The notes under the pieces: generated by a model
What the model was told of the DNA's origin: nothing
What the model saw: the letters and a program-made list of their open reading frames with translations, nothing else
Database searches by the model: none
Part shown: positions 1 to 7,714 of the stretch, one piece after another
Layout: each line of letters opens with the position of its first letter
Numbering within the stretch: position 1 is the stretch's first letter
Made by a program: the position numbers and the translations under genes
Origin: UPXZ01 sp047974405
Lineage (GTDB): Bacteria; Bacteroidota; Bacteroidia; Bacteroidales; Paludibacteraceae
Direction of reading: 5' to 3'
Assembly: GCA_047974405.1 (NCBI GenBank)
Contig: JBKECI010000018.1
Coordinates: 1-64,000 of the forward strand
DNA length: 64,000 bases

Positions 1-464
1 CGTCCACTACGAGCGATGTAAAAAGCACGGGCGACAGCCCAAGCAATATCCTCTGCCTTACGTATTTGGTAAGACCATTTTGTGATGGGTTGTGTAATGC
101 CTACCACATCAATTTCTTGGAAAGCATCGGTTCCAAGTAAAGATGCGCTAACTTGTCCGGTAACTACAACCATAGGGGTGCTGTCCAATAGTGCGTCAGC
201 AATTCCGGTAATGGCATTGGTAGCGGCAGGACCTGAGGTTACCAGGCAAACTCCTATTTTTCCGGAAACTCTTGCATATCCTTGCGCGGCATGTGTGGCT
301 CCTTGCTCATGGCGTGTGAGAATATGGTTTATTTTGTCATGATAGTCGTACAGTGCATCGAATACGGGCATAATGGCTCCGCCCGGATATCCGAAAATTG
401 TATCAACTCCTTCGTGGATGAGCGCCTGCATAAAGGCATGGGCGCCGTTTGTTTTCTTTGTCAT
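1..464 (-). CDS. ilvB: Acetolactate synthase large subunit, N-terminal part (runs off the left edge)
   Basis: Reading leftwards from ATG at 464, 154 codons stay open to the window edge. The product is the thiamine-diphosphate-binding N-terminal domain of acetohydroxyacid synthase, the first common enzyme of valine, leucine and isoleucine synthesis. Visible landmarks are the YPGGAIMP segment near residue 27, the HEQGA motif near residue 52 with the glutamate that activates ThDP, and the GPAATN and DAFQEID segments. It begins 66 nt after the ilvD stop on the same strand, so it is probably the second gene of an ilvD-ilvB operon under the leader attenuator described upstream. The C-terminal FAD and PP domains lie outside the window. 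An acetolactate synthase is a safe call; biosynthetic rather than catabolic type follows from the ilvD neighbour. Confidence 0.93.
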   Translation of the reverse strand, partial: MTKKTNGAHAFMQALIHEGVDTIFGYPGGAIMPVFDALYDYHDKINHILTRHEQGATHAAQGYARVSGKIGVCLVTSGPAATNAITGIADALLDSTPMVVVTGQVSASLLGTDAFQEIDVVGITQPITKWSYQIRKAEDIAWAVARAFYIARSG

Positions 465-530
465 ATCTGTTTGTTTAACAAGTAATCAAGAAACTGTGAA
501 TTATTATTATATATTTTTTATTTGTTCGAT

Positions 531-2390
531 TTAAATTTCGCGAACAGCTCCTTTGTCTGCCGAACTTACCATACTTGCATAGGCGCGCAACGCTTTTGAT
601 ATTTGACGGTTGCGGTCTTTGGGGGTAAAGGCTTTGTTGCCTCTTGCTGTTTCTTCGTTTCTACGGCGATTGAGTTCTTCGTTGTCCAACTTTACATTGA
701 TGGAGCGATTGGGAATATCTATTTCTATGATATCTCCGTTTTGGATTAATCCAATATTTCCTCCGGCTGCTGCTTCTGGTGAGATGTGTCCGATAGAAAG
801 TCCCGAAGTACCCCCCGAAAATCGACCGTCTGTAATCAGGGCACATTCTTTTCCGAGATGGCGTGATTTGATGTATGAAGTGGGGTAGAGCATTTCCTGC
901 ATTCCGGGTCCTCCTTTGGGTCCTTCGTGAGTGATGACTACTACATCTCCGGCAACTACCTTTCCTCTTAATATACCTTCGCAAGCGGTATCTTGCGATG
1001 TGAAAACAACGGCTTTTCCTGTAAATTTCCATATGCTTTCGTCCACTCCCGCAGTTTTTATCACACATCCGTCTTGTGCGATATTGCCTTTTAATATGGC
1101 TAAACCACCGTCTTTTGTATAGGCATGTTCCATATCGCGAATACAACCGTTTTGGCGGTCGTTATCAAGAGATTTGTATTGAGAATTTTGCGATCCCATT
1201 GTCAAATTAAATCTGTTTGCAGGGGCGCTTTTATAAATTCGCTCTGCATCAGCACAAATTTTTACTCCGGTTATATCGTATTTTTTTACGGCTTCGTCCA
1301 GTGTGAGTCCATCAACACGGTGTACCGATGTGTCGAGTAAGCATCCTTTGTTTAACTCTGCCAAAATTCCTAAAATTCCTCCAGCTCTGTTTACGTCCTG
1401 CACATGATATTCTAGAGAGTTGGGAGCTACTTTACAGAGGCAGGGTGTTTTTCGGGAAAGAGTGTCTATATCGTCCATACTAAAATCGACTCCGGCTTCG
1501 TTGGCTATTGCCAAAATATGAAGAACGGTATTTGTGGATCCCCCCATAGCTATGTCGAGCGTCATAGCATTTTCAAATGCTTTTTTGGTAGCTATCGAAC
1601 GGGGCAAGACTGTTTCGTCTCCGTCTTTATAATATTTATACGCGTTTTCTACAATGAGCTTTGCAGCGTCTATAAAGAGGCGCTCGCGGTTGGTATGTGT
1701 TGCCACAACGGTTCCATTCCCCGGCAGAGCCAATCCTATGGCCTCATTTAGGCAGTTCATAGAGTTGGCGGTAAACATTCCTGAACATGAACCGCAAGTG
1801 GGGCAGGCAGCACTTTCTACCCGTACGACCTGTGCATCGGAGATGTTGTCATCTGCGGCTTGTACCATTGCGTCTATCAAATCGAGTTGTGCCCCGTCCA
1901 GATTTCCGGCTTCCATCGGTCCTCCTGATACAAATACTGTGGGGATATTTAACCGCATAGCAGCCATCAACATTCCCGGAGTAATTTTGTCGCAATTACT
2001 GATACAAATCAGAGCGTCGGCTTTGTGCGCATTGACCATGTATTCGACGCTGTCGGCAATCAAATCGCGTGATGGGAGCGAGTAGAGCATCCCGTCATGA
2101 CCCATAGCAATGCCGTCGTCAATGGCAATGGTGTTAAATTCGGCAGCAAAACAGCCGAGTTTTTCAATTTCGGTTTTTACTTTTTGGCCGATGTCATGCA
2201 GGTGTACGTGTCCGGGAACAAATTGTGTGAACGAATTGGCAATGGCAATTAAGGGTTTGCCCATTTGTTCCTTTTTCATTCCGTTTGCCTGCCATAAGGC
2301 TCTAGCGCCTGCCATTCGTCTTCCCTGTGTGCTGGTGGCGCTTCTTAAAGGATGTCCGACAGGGGGGGGCTCGGTTATATTTTTATCCAT
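531..2390 (-). CDS. ilvD: Dihydroxy-acid dehydratase
   Basis: This 619-residue protein dehydrates 2,3-dihydroxy acids to 2-keto acids, the third step of branched-chain amino acid synthesis, using an iron-sulfur cluster. Its length is that of the E. coli-type enzyme (about 616 aa). Family landmarks are NSFTQFVPGH near residue 52, CDKITPGM near 133 with a cluster cysteine, CPTCGSCSGMFTANS near 196 with further cysteines, and DGRFSGGTSG with IGHISPEA near the C terminus. The start at 2390 gives a full N terminus. It is the first structural gene after the attenuator hairpin at 2438-2470 and is followed by ilvB after 66 nt. Expression is therefore probably controlled by translation of the 25-codon leader. 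Confidence 0.97.
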   Translation of the reverse strand: MDKNITEPPPVGHPLRSATSTQGRRMAGARALWQANGMKKEQMGKPLIAIANSFTQFVPGHVHLHDIGQKVKTEIEKLGCFAAEFNTIAIDDGIAMGHDGMLYSLPSRDLIADSVEYMVNAHKADALICISNCDKITPGMLMAAMRLNIPTVFVSGGPMEAGNLDGAQLDLIDAMVQAADDNISDAQVVRVESAACPTCGSCSGMFTANSMNCLNEAIGLALPGNGTVVATHTNRERLFIDAAKLIVENAYKYYKDGDETVLPRSIATKKAFENAMTLDIAMGGSTNTVLHILAIANEAGVDFSMDDIDTLSRKTPCLCKVAPNSLEYHVQDVNRAGGILGILAELNKGCLLDTSVHRVDGLTLDEAVKKYDITGVKICADAERIYKSAPANRFNLTMGSQNSQYKSLDNDRQNGCIRDMEHAYTKDGGLAILKGNIAQDGCVIKTAGVDESIWKFTGKAVVFTSQDTACEGILRGKVVAGDVVVITHEGPKGGPGMQEMLYPTSYIKSRHLGKECALITDGRFSGGTSGLSIGHISPEAAAGGNIGLIQNGDIIEIDIPNRSINVKLDNEELNRRRNEETARGNKAFTPKDRNRQISKALRAYASMVSSADKGAVREI

Positions 2391-2437
2391 AGTGATCAGT
2401 TACTTTTGTTTCAGGATTTATATTAAATTTTGTACAT

Positions 2438-2470
2438 AAAAAAACCTTTCTCTATTTTAGGTGAGAAAGG
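2438..2470 (-). terminator. Attenuator terminator ahead of ilvD
   Basis: On the minus strand an 8-bp perfect stem (CCTTTCTC with GAGAAAGG, arms at 2463-2470 and 2445-2452) is followed by seven U residues, about 50 nt before the ilvD start. AGGTGAG overlapping the leader-peptide stop codon (2510-2516) is fully complementary to CTCACCT at 2459-2465, which overlaps the first terminator arm. Two mutually exclusive folds are therefore possible: terminator, or antiterminator. Confidence 0.8.
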
Positions 2471-2510
2471 CTTTAATATTTTTATATCAAAATACGCGTA
2501 CAATACCTCC

Positions 2511-2588
2511 TCACCTTTGATTATTGACCAAGAGTAACACGACAATGACGAGAAGAGTAATAATACTTTTTGTATTCATTTGTTTCAT
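2511..2588 (-). CDS. ilvL: ilv operon leader peptide
   Basis: A 25-codon reading frame starts at ATG 2588; a second in-frame ATG lies at 2579. Residues 9-21 contain 12 Ile, Leu or Val codons out of 13 (IITLLVIVVLLLV). It precedes a terminator hairpin and ilvD. This is the layout of classic branched-chain amino acid attenuation: ribosome stalling at Ile/Leu/Val codons when charged tRNA is scarce would leave the antiterminator segment free. A Bacteroidetes promoter lies about 30 nt upstream. The peptide itself has no expected function. I found it from the codon content, not from homology. Confidence 0.8.
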   Translation of the reverse strand: MKQMNTKSIITLLVIVVLLLVNNQR

Positions 2589-2618
2589 GGAGTACCGAAG
2601 TACAGTATTTATTGACAG

Positions 2619-2648
2619 CAAAGGTATAATAATATTTTTAAATAACAA
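2619..2648 (-). promoter_or_regulatory. Promoter of the ilv leader
   Basis: On the minus strand TTG (2648-2646), 19 nt, then TACCTTTG (2626-2619) match the Bacteroidetes -33/-7 consensus. The predicted start near 2612 would give an untranslated leader of about 24 nt before the leader peptide. Confidence 0.65.
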
Positions 2649-2743
2649 TACTTTGTACAAGGAAAATAGATTAAAATTTGAGTAATTTATAATTGCAAAT
2701 TTAAAATGTACAAAAATTAAAAATAAATTGTACCTAATGTATT

Positions 2744-3190
2744 TCAAAATCTAAATTTGTTAAAAAAACTTTTTTTACCGTCGGAATCCTCAGTTGTTTC
2801 TTCTTTTGCCTCCTCATCTTCCTCTTCTTGTACGGATGAATCGTTTTCAGTATCGGCAGTGATTTCGTCGCTTTTAGATCGATATTCTGATCTTGGAGGG
2901 GCTTCACCTTGTTCTTTTTTGATAAAACTGATAACATCTTCCAAACCTTCGGCGAACTTATCAAAATCTTCTTTATAGAGAAAAATTTTGTGTTTTTCAT
3001 AGCTTACCTGCGCGTTTTCATCGTATCCGGTTATTCTTTTTTTGCTTTCGGTAATAGCCAAGTACAAATCGTTGTTACGGCTTTTTTTTACATCTAAATA
3101 ATAAATCCTTTTTCCTGCTTTAATGGCTTTGGAATAAATGATTTCACTATCTTTTTTTTCTAACTCAATTTTTCTTTTTTCACCTTCCAT
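2744..3190 (-). CDS. DUF3276 (PUR-alpha-like) nucleic-acid-binding protein
   Basis: A small acidic-tailed protein of the Bacteroidetes DUF3276 family, which has the PUR fold and probably binds single-stranded DNA or RNA. The conserved block is residues 1-90, with YSKAIKAGKRIYYLDVK and the NDLYLAITESKK segment. After residue about 100 there is a low-complexity acidic stretch (EEEDEEAKEETTED) and a short FFNKFRF end. An in-frame TTG lies two codons upstream, but ATG at 3190 is preceded at proper distance by AGGA, so I use it. A perfect inverted repeat, TGTTTGT-tt-ACAAACA, lies at 3225-3240 upstream. It is transcribed divergently from nusB. The family is recognised; the cellular role is not established. 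Confidence 0.8.
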   Translation of the reverse strand: MEGEKRKIELEKKDSEIIYSKAIKAGKRIYYLDVKKSRNNDLYLAITESKKRITGYDENAQVSYEKHKIFLYKEDFDKFAEGLEDVISFIKKEQGEAPPRSEYRSKSDEITADTENDSSVQEEEDEEAKEETTEDSDGKKSFFNKFRF

Positions 3191-3424
3191 AGTCAATTCC
3201 TAAATGAGACAGCATACATTATTCTGTTTGTTTACAAACAATTGTGTTTTGCTGTTGATTAATAATAAGTTGGTTAAATTAATTTGAAATAATAAATATG
3301 CTGTAAATTTCCGAATATTTTTTCAAATTATCAAACAAATAGATGAAAAATGTTCAAATTTATTCAAAAACGCTCTATTTTTTTTTTCTGTTTCAAATAA
3401 AATCTATTTTGTTTTTGATAGATG

Positions 3425-3457
3425 TTGGTATTAAAAATGAAAAAATTTATATCTTTG
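3425..3457 (+). promoter_or_regulatory. Promoter of nusB-yajC-ybbR
   Basis: TTG at 3425-3427, 22 nt, then TATCTTTG at 3450-3457 match the Bacteroidetes promoter. The likely start near 3464 is about 30 nt before the nusB ATG. Confidence 0.6.
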
Positions 3458-3493
3458 TGCAAAATTTAAGTTTCCGTCAGGTGTAGTATTTTT

Positions 3494-4429
3494 ATGATAA
3501 ATAGGGCATTAATCAGAATAAAAGTAATTCAAATAATATATTCTTACTACAAAAGCGAGGGTAATTCAATCCCCGCCGCCGTAAAAGAATTATTTCACAG
3601 TTTCGATAAGACGTATCAATTGTATTATCATTTGTTGTGGATGAGCGTAGAAATAACCCGGTATTGTGAACAGAGAATTGATGCGAAAAAAAACAAACTT
3701 CGTCCGACCGATGAGGATTTGCATCCCAACACACGTTTTGTTGATAACGCTTTTATTCGTCAGCTGAGCCAGAATAAACCATTGAACGATCTTCTGAAAG
3801 AATTTCATGTAGCTTGGGAGAATGACGAAAATACAGTAAAAAGTCTTTATGAAGATATTTTGAAACAAGATTTTTATGAAGAATATATGACTGCCCTTTC
3901 GACAGATTATGTGGCAGATAAAGATATTTGGAAGAAAATTTACAAAAAAGTGTTTTTGGCGAGCGAAAATCTGGACAATGCCATTGAAGACCAAAGTATT
4001 TACTGGACTGACGACCTTGAAGTAATCATCAGTTTTATTGTAAAAACCATCAAAAGATTCACTCTTGAAAATGGAGAAAGTCAAAGTTTGTTGCCCGAGT
4101 TCAATAGTGAAGAAGACTCTGAATTTGCCGAAAAATTGATAAGAAATACACTTGAAAACGGTACGGTGTACCGCGAAATGATAGATGCTCATACTAAAAA
4201 CTGGGAGTTGGACAGAATCGCATTTATGGATATTGTGATTATGGAAGCAGCCATTTCGGAAATAATGTCGTTTCCTACTATCCCTGTAAACGTAACGTTG
4301 AACGAGTATATAGAAATATCTAAATCATACAGCACCGAAAAAAGCGCTATATTTATCAACGGGATACTCGATGGGATAGTAAAAGAGCTCAAATCCCGAA
4401 AAGAATTAATCAAAGTTGTAAAAATTTAG
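3494..4429 (+). CDS. nusB: Transcription antitermination factor NusB, long Bacteroidetes form
   Basis: NusB with NusE (S10) binds boxA in rRNA leaders and supports antitermination and rRNA folding. This protein has 311 residues against about 140 in E. coli. The start MINRALIRIKVIQIIY matches the NusB first helix, and the canonical C-terminal half is residues about 215-305 (WELDRIAFMDIVIMEAAISE, then IPVNVTLNEYIEISK and FINGILDGIV). The extra 100 or so residues between are usual in Bacteroidetes. It is the first gene of nusB-yajC-ybbR, a common Bacteroidetes order. In related genomes coaE often follows ybbR; here a sugar aminotransferase does. Confidence 0.93.
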   Translation: MINRALIRIKVIQIIYSYYKSEGNSIPAAVKELFHSFDKTYQLYYHLLWMSVEITRYCEQRIDAKKNKLRPTDEDLHPNTRFVDNAFIRQLSQNKPLNDLLKEFHVAWENDENTVKSLYEDILKQDFYEEYMTALSTDYVADKDIWKKIYKKVFLASENLDNAIEDQSIYWTDDLEVIISFIVKTIKRFTLENGESQSLLPEFNSEEDSEFAEKLIRNTLENGTVYREMIDAHTKNWELDRIAFMDIVIMEAAISEIMSFPTIPVNVTLNEYIEISKSYSTEKSAIFINGILDGIVKELKSRKELIKVVKI

Positions 4430-4501
4430 ATGTTGTTTTGAAAGAAAACAGTAAAACAACATTTGCTTAAAATCAAATAAAAATAATCAATATTTAAAAT
4501 T

Positions 4502-4852
4502 ATGAATTTATTAAGTGTCTTATTACAAGCCGGCACACCCGCAGCCGGAGGTTCGGGCGGGCTGTTTGGAGGAGGTTCAAGCATGTTGTTGATGATGTTG
4601 TTGATATTTGTGGTGTTCTACTTCTTTATGATTCGTCCACAAACAAAACGTCAAAAAGAGATACAGAAACAGCGCGAAGCACTGAAAGCAGGCGATAAAG
4701 TGGTAACTTCTGGCGGATTATACGGAAAAGTGAAAGACGTTAAAGAGAAAACCGTAACGATAGAAATAGCTGACAACGTACGAGTTACAGTAGATAAAAA
4801 TTCTGTATTTGCAACGGCAGCGGATGCCAATGCCGGTACGGAAACAAAGTAA
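4502..4852 (+). CDS. yajC: Preprotein translocase subunit YajC
   Basis: A 116-residue inner-membrane protein of the SecDF-YajC complex that assists Sec export. After a glycine-rich start a single hydrophobic segment spans about residues 27-47 (SSMLLMMLLIFVVFYFFMI), followed by the family motif RPQTKRQKE. Then comes a small beta domain with GDKVVTSGGLYGKV near residue 60, which is diagnostic for YajC. The size and the position between nusB and ybbR fit. It lies 72 nt after nusB and 25 nt before ybbR, probably in one transcript. Confidence 0.95.
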   Translation: MNLLSVLLQAGTPAAGGSGGLFGGGSSMLLMMLLIFVVFYFFMIRPQTKRQKEIQKQREALKAGDKVVTSGGLYGKVKDVKEKTVTIEIADNVRVTVDKNSVFATAADANAGTETK

Positions 4853-4877
4853 AATCACTTCCAATTTTTTTTTGTAA

Positions 4878-5861
4878 ATGTCATCAATCGGGAAACGATG
4901 GTTTGCAATAGTTTTATCAAAAGTTAAAACATTTTTTATATCAAAAAATGTTTTAACCTTTTTGGTATTCTTATTGCTATCCACCATTTTTTGGTTTGTA
5001 CACACATTAGACCGAGAAAGGCAGTCTATAATCAAATTAGAAATTAATTATACGGGTATTCCCGAAGATATTGAGATAAAAAACCAATTACCTCGCCAAA
5101 TTGATGTAACAATCAGAGACGAAGGGATGAAACTGCTGCATTATTCTCGTGAAAAACTGGATCCGATAACGATAGATATGGCACGGGTTTATTTTTCAAA
5201 AGGAAAAATCATTATCACTCCCGACCAACTGAAGGCTAAAATTTCTGATTATGTACTACCTACTACGGCAGTATTGAAAATAACTCCCGATTCCATCTCG
5301 GTAAATTACCAAAAACTTGCCACCAAAGAGCTTCCAGTAAAAATAGGTGGAAAAGTGTCGCTTGCCAAACAATATATTTATAGCGATAGCCTAAGGATAG
5401 ACCCTTCAAAAGTGAAAGTATTTGGACCGGAGTATATTCTCGATACAATGAAAGCCGTATATACGGAAGAGGTGGATTTGAAAAATGTAGCTGACACAAC
5501 GATTCTCAAAAGTAAACTGAGGGTGCCAAAAGATGTGAAATTTTCATTTTATGATGTGAATATAGGAATATTTGTCGAAATGTTTACCGAGAATAGAATT
5601 GAGATTCCCATTACCATTATCAATGCCCCCAACAATCTGAATGTACGGGTATTTCCCGTATCGGTATCTGCCACCTACAACGTAGGTTTGAGCAATTACA
5701 CCAAAGTAAACGTGAATAATATCAAAGTAGTATTTGATTATAAAGAGATCGAAAACAGACTAAGCCGTAAAAGCAGACTACAAATTCTCAACAATTCGCT
5801 TTATATTTCAAACCTTCGTATCGATCCTGATGAAGTGGAATTTTTATTAGAAAACAAATAG
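4878..5861 (+). CDS. YbbR-like domain protein
   Basis: A 327-residue protein with one N-terminal membrane segment (about residues 25-43, VLTFLVFLLLSTIFWFVHTL) followed by an exported region of YbbR-type beta repeats, recognisable from phrases such as LPRQIDVTIRDEG, ELPVKIGGKVS and VKVFGPEYILDTMKAVYTEEVDL. In other bacteria YbbR (CdaR) regulates the c-di-AMP cyclase CdaA; in Bacteroidetes the role is unproven. The first codons are unusual: they form a 15-bp perfect inverted repeat (see 4923-4957). The gene follows yajC by 25 nt. Confidence 0.85.
   Translation: MSSIGKRWFAIVLSKVKTFFISKNVLTFLVFLLLSTIFWFVHTLDRERQSIIKLEINYTGIPEDIEIKNQLPRQIDVTIRDEGMKLLHYSREKLDPITIDMARVYFSKGKIIITPDQLKAKISDYVLPTTAVLKITPDSISVNYQKLATKELPVKIGGKVSLAKQYIYSDSLRIDPSKVKVFGPEYILDTMKAVYTEEVDLKNVADTTILKSKLRVPKDVKFSFYDVNIGIFVEMFTENRIEIPITIINAPNNLNVRVFPVSVSATYNVGLSNYTKVNVNNIKVVFDYKEIENRLSRKSRLQILNNSLYISNLRIDPDEVEFLLENK
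4923..4957 (+). repeat. 15-bp perfect hairpin inside the ybbR 5' coding region
   Basis: GTTAAAACATTTTTT at 4923-4937, a 5-nt loop ATATC, and the exact reverse complement at 4943-4957, followed by CTTTTT. It lies 45-80 nt after the ybbR start codon and encodes KVKTFFISKNVLTF. As RNA it would be a strong stem-loop with a short U-rich tail, able to pause or terminate transcription within the operon. Confidence 0.75.
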
Positions 5862-5881
5862 AAAACAATACGATTTATCCG

Positions 5882-7009
5882 ATGAAACCAATTCAAATGG
5901 TTGACCTAAAAAGTCAGTATGAAAAAATACGAAATGAAGTAAACGGCAAAATTCAAGAGGTTATCGACAGTACCGCTTTTATCAAAGGCGAACAGGTAAG
6001 TAACTTTCAAAAGCACTTAGAAGAATACCTCGGAGTAAAACATGTGATTCCGGTCGGAAACGGAACCGATGCTTTGCAGATAGCATTTATGGCATTGGGA
6101 TTGAAACCTGGCGACGAAATCATTACACCCACATTTACATTTATAGCTACTGCCGAAGTCATCGCTTTACTCGGACTTACTCCGGTAGTGGTAGATGTAG
6201 ATCCCGATACATTTAATATCTCCTTGGAAAGTTTACAAAAAGCTATTACCCCTCATACCAAAGCAATAGTTCCGGTACATCTTTTCGGTCAAAATGCCGA
6301 AATGGAAACCATTCTTAACATTGCAAAAGAGTATAATCTGTTTGTAGTAGAAGACGCTTGCCAATCTATTGGGTCTGTTTATACCTTTTCCAACGGCAGC
6401 AAATCCTACTCGGGATGTATGGGACACATTGGATGCACCTCCTTTTTTCCTTCAAAAAATTTAGGCTGCTACGGAGATGGAGGAGCGATTTTTACCAATG
6501 ACGATGAGTTGGCCGCAAAAATGAGAGCCATTGCCAACCATGGGATGGTGGTACGCTACTATCACGATATGGTAGGGGTCAATTCCCGATTAGACAGTAT
6601 GCAGGCGGCAGTTTTGGATGTGAAATTAAAATATCTGGATAAGTACTCCGAAGCCCGTCAAAAAGCCGCAGTGTATTACGACAAAGTGCTTGGCCTGAAC
6701 AATAAGATAATTATTCCTAAAAGAACCGAAAAATCGACCCATGTTTTTCATCAATACACCATAAGATTGAAAAATGTGAACAGAGAAACGGTGCAAAAGA
6801 AATTATCGGAAAAAAATATCCCAGCAATGATTTATTATCCCATCCCTTTACACTTGCAAAAGGCTTATAAAAACGATCGATACAAAGAGGGAGATTTTCT
6901 GCATGCCGAAATGCTCTGCGGTTGTGTGCTTTCATTGCCTATGCATACAGAGCTAGACGAAGAACAATTGGAATATATAACTCAAAGCATATTGGAAATA
7001 GTACGATAA
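5882..7009 (+). CDS. wbpE: DegT/DnrJ/EryC1-family sugar aminotransferase, WbpE-like
   Basis: A 375-residue PLP enzyme of the sugar aminotransferase family. Landmarks are VPVGNGTDALQIAF near residue 56, TPTFTFIATAEV near 82, VEDACQSIGS near 153, and SFFPSKNLGCYGDGGAIF near 183 with the PLP lysine. With the two genes after it, the set matches WbpE-WbpD-WbpB, which make a 2,3-diacetamido-2,3-dideoxy uronic acid (GlcNAc3NAcA/ManNAc3NAcA) from UDP-GlcNAc uronate. WbpE would transfer an amino group to the 3-keto sugar. It starts 20 nt after ybbR, at the place where coaE is often found. WbpA- and WbpI-like partners are not in the window. The family is certain; the exact substrate is inferred from neighbours. 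Confidence 0.85.
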   Translation: MKPIQMVDLKSQYEKIRNEVNGKIQEVIDSTAFIKGEQVSNFQKHLEEYLGVKHVIPVGNGTDALQIAFMALGLKPGDEIITPTFTFIATAEVIALLGLTPVVVDVDPDTFNISLESLQKAITPHTKAIVPVHLFGQNAEMETILNIAKEYNLFVVEDACQSIGSVYTFSNGSKSYSGCMGHIGCTSFFPSKNLGCYGDGGAIFTNDDELAAKMRAIANHGMVVRYYHDMVGVNSRLDSMQAAVLDVKLKYLDKYSEARQKAAVYYDKVLGLNNKIIIPKRTEKSTHVFHQYTIRLKNVNRETVQKKLSEKNIPAMIYYPIPLHLQKAYKNDRYKEGDFLHAEMLCGCVLSLPMHTELDEEQLEYITQSILEIVR

Positions 7010-7063
7010 TGTTTTGTATAAAAAAAACGATATTTTGATAAGAAAGAAATTATAGAAACACGT

Positions 7064-7633
7064 ATGAGCTACTTTGCACACGAAACAGCCGTGATTGATG
7101 ATAATAACGCCATAGGCAACAATACAAAAATATGGCACTTTTCTCACATAATGAGCAATTGTACCATTGGTGAACAATGCAATATCGGACAAAATGTAGT
7201 AATATCTCCTTATGTGGTGCTGGGTAGGAATGTTAAAATTCAAAATAACGTATCGGTTTATACCGGAGTAATTTGCGAGGACGATGTGTTTCTAGGTCCT
7301 TCGATGGTATTTACCAACGTAATAAATCCACGCAGCCATGTAAACCGCCAAAACGAATATTTGCAAACCATTGTGAGAAAAGGGGCAAGTATCGGAGCCA
7401 ACGCCACAGTAATTTGCGGAAACGAAATAGGAGAATACGCATTGATAGGAGCAGGAGCGGTAATTACTAAACCAGTAAAAGCGTTTTCGCTGGTAGTGGG
7501 CAATCCTGCGCGCATCATTGGGTGGGTAAGCAAAAACGGACACCGCTTGCAGTTTGATGGGCGAGGAATGGCTACCTGTCCCGAAACAGGCGAAGAATAC
7601 AGACTTATTGACGGCGAAGTGGTGATTGCTTGA
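7064..7633 (+). CDS. wbpD: Left-handed beta-helix sugar N-acetyltransferase, WbpD-like
   Basis: A 189-residue hexapeptide-repeat acyltransferase. Imperfect isoleucine-rich hexapeptides run from about residue 15 to 140 (GNNTKIWHFSHI, GEQCNIGQNVVISPYV, GASIGANATVICGNEIG, YALIGAGAVITKPV), ending with the typical VVGNPARIIGWVSK. In the Wbp pathway WbpD acetylates the 3-amino group of UDP-GlcNAc(3NH2)A. It lies between the WbpE-like and WbpB-like genes on the same strand (54 nt and 81 nt gaps), which supports that role. A generic acetyltransferase of another nucleotide sugar is the alternative. Confidence 0.85.
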   Translation: MSYFAHETAVIDDNNAIGNNTKIWHFSHIMSNCTIGEQCNIGQNVVISPYVVLGRNVKIQNNVSVYTGVICEDDVFLGPSMVFTNVINPRSHVNRQNEYLQTIVRKGASIGANATVICGNEIGEYALIGAGAVITKPVKAFSLVVGNPARIIGWVSKNGHRLQFDGRGMATCPETGEEYRLIDGEVVIA

Positions 7634-7714
7634 TAAATATCACTTAATCTGTCGAAAAAAAAGCATTAAGTTAGGAATGATAACAGTTTGATATTAAGAA
7701 ATGAACAATAATTT

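Noticed and set aside
661..1146. Long open frame antisense to ilvD
   Set aside because: Arg/Ser/His-rich shadow of a certain gene in another frame, with no family and no promoter. The same holds for 1654-2085, 3590-4192 and many others.
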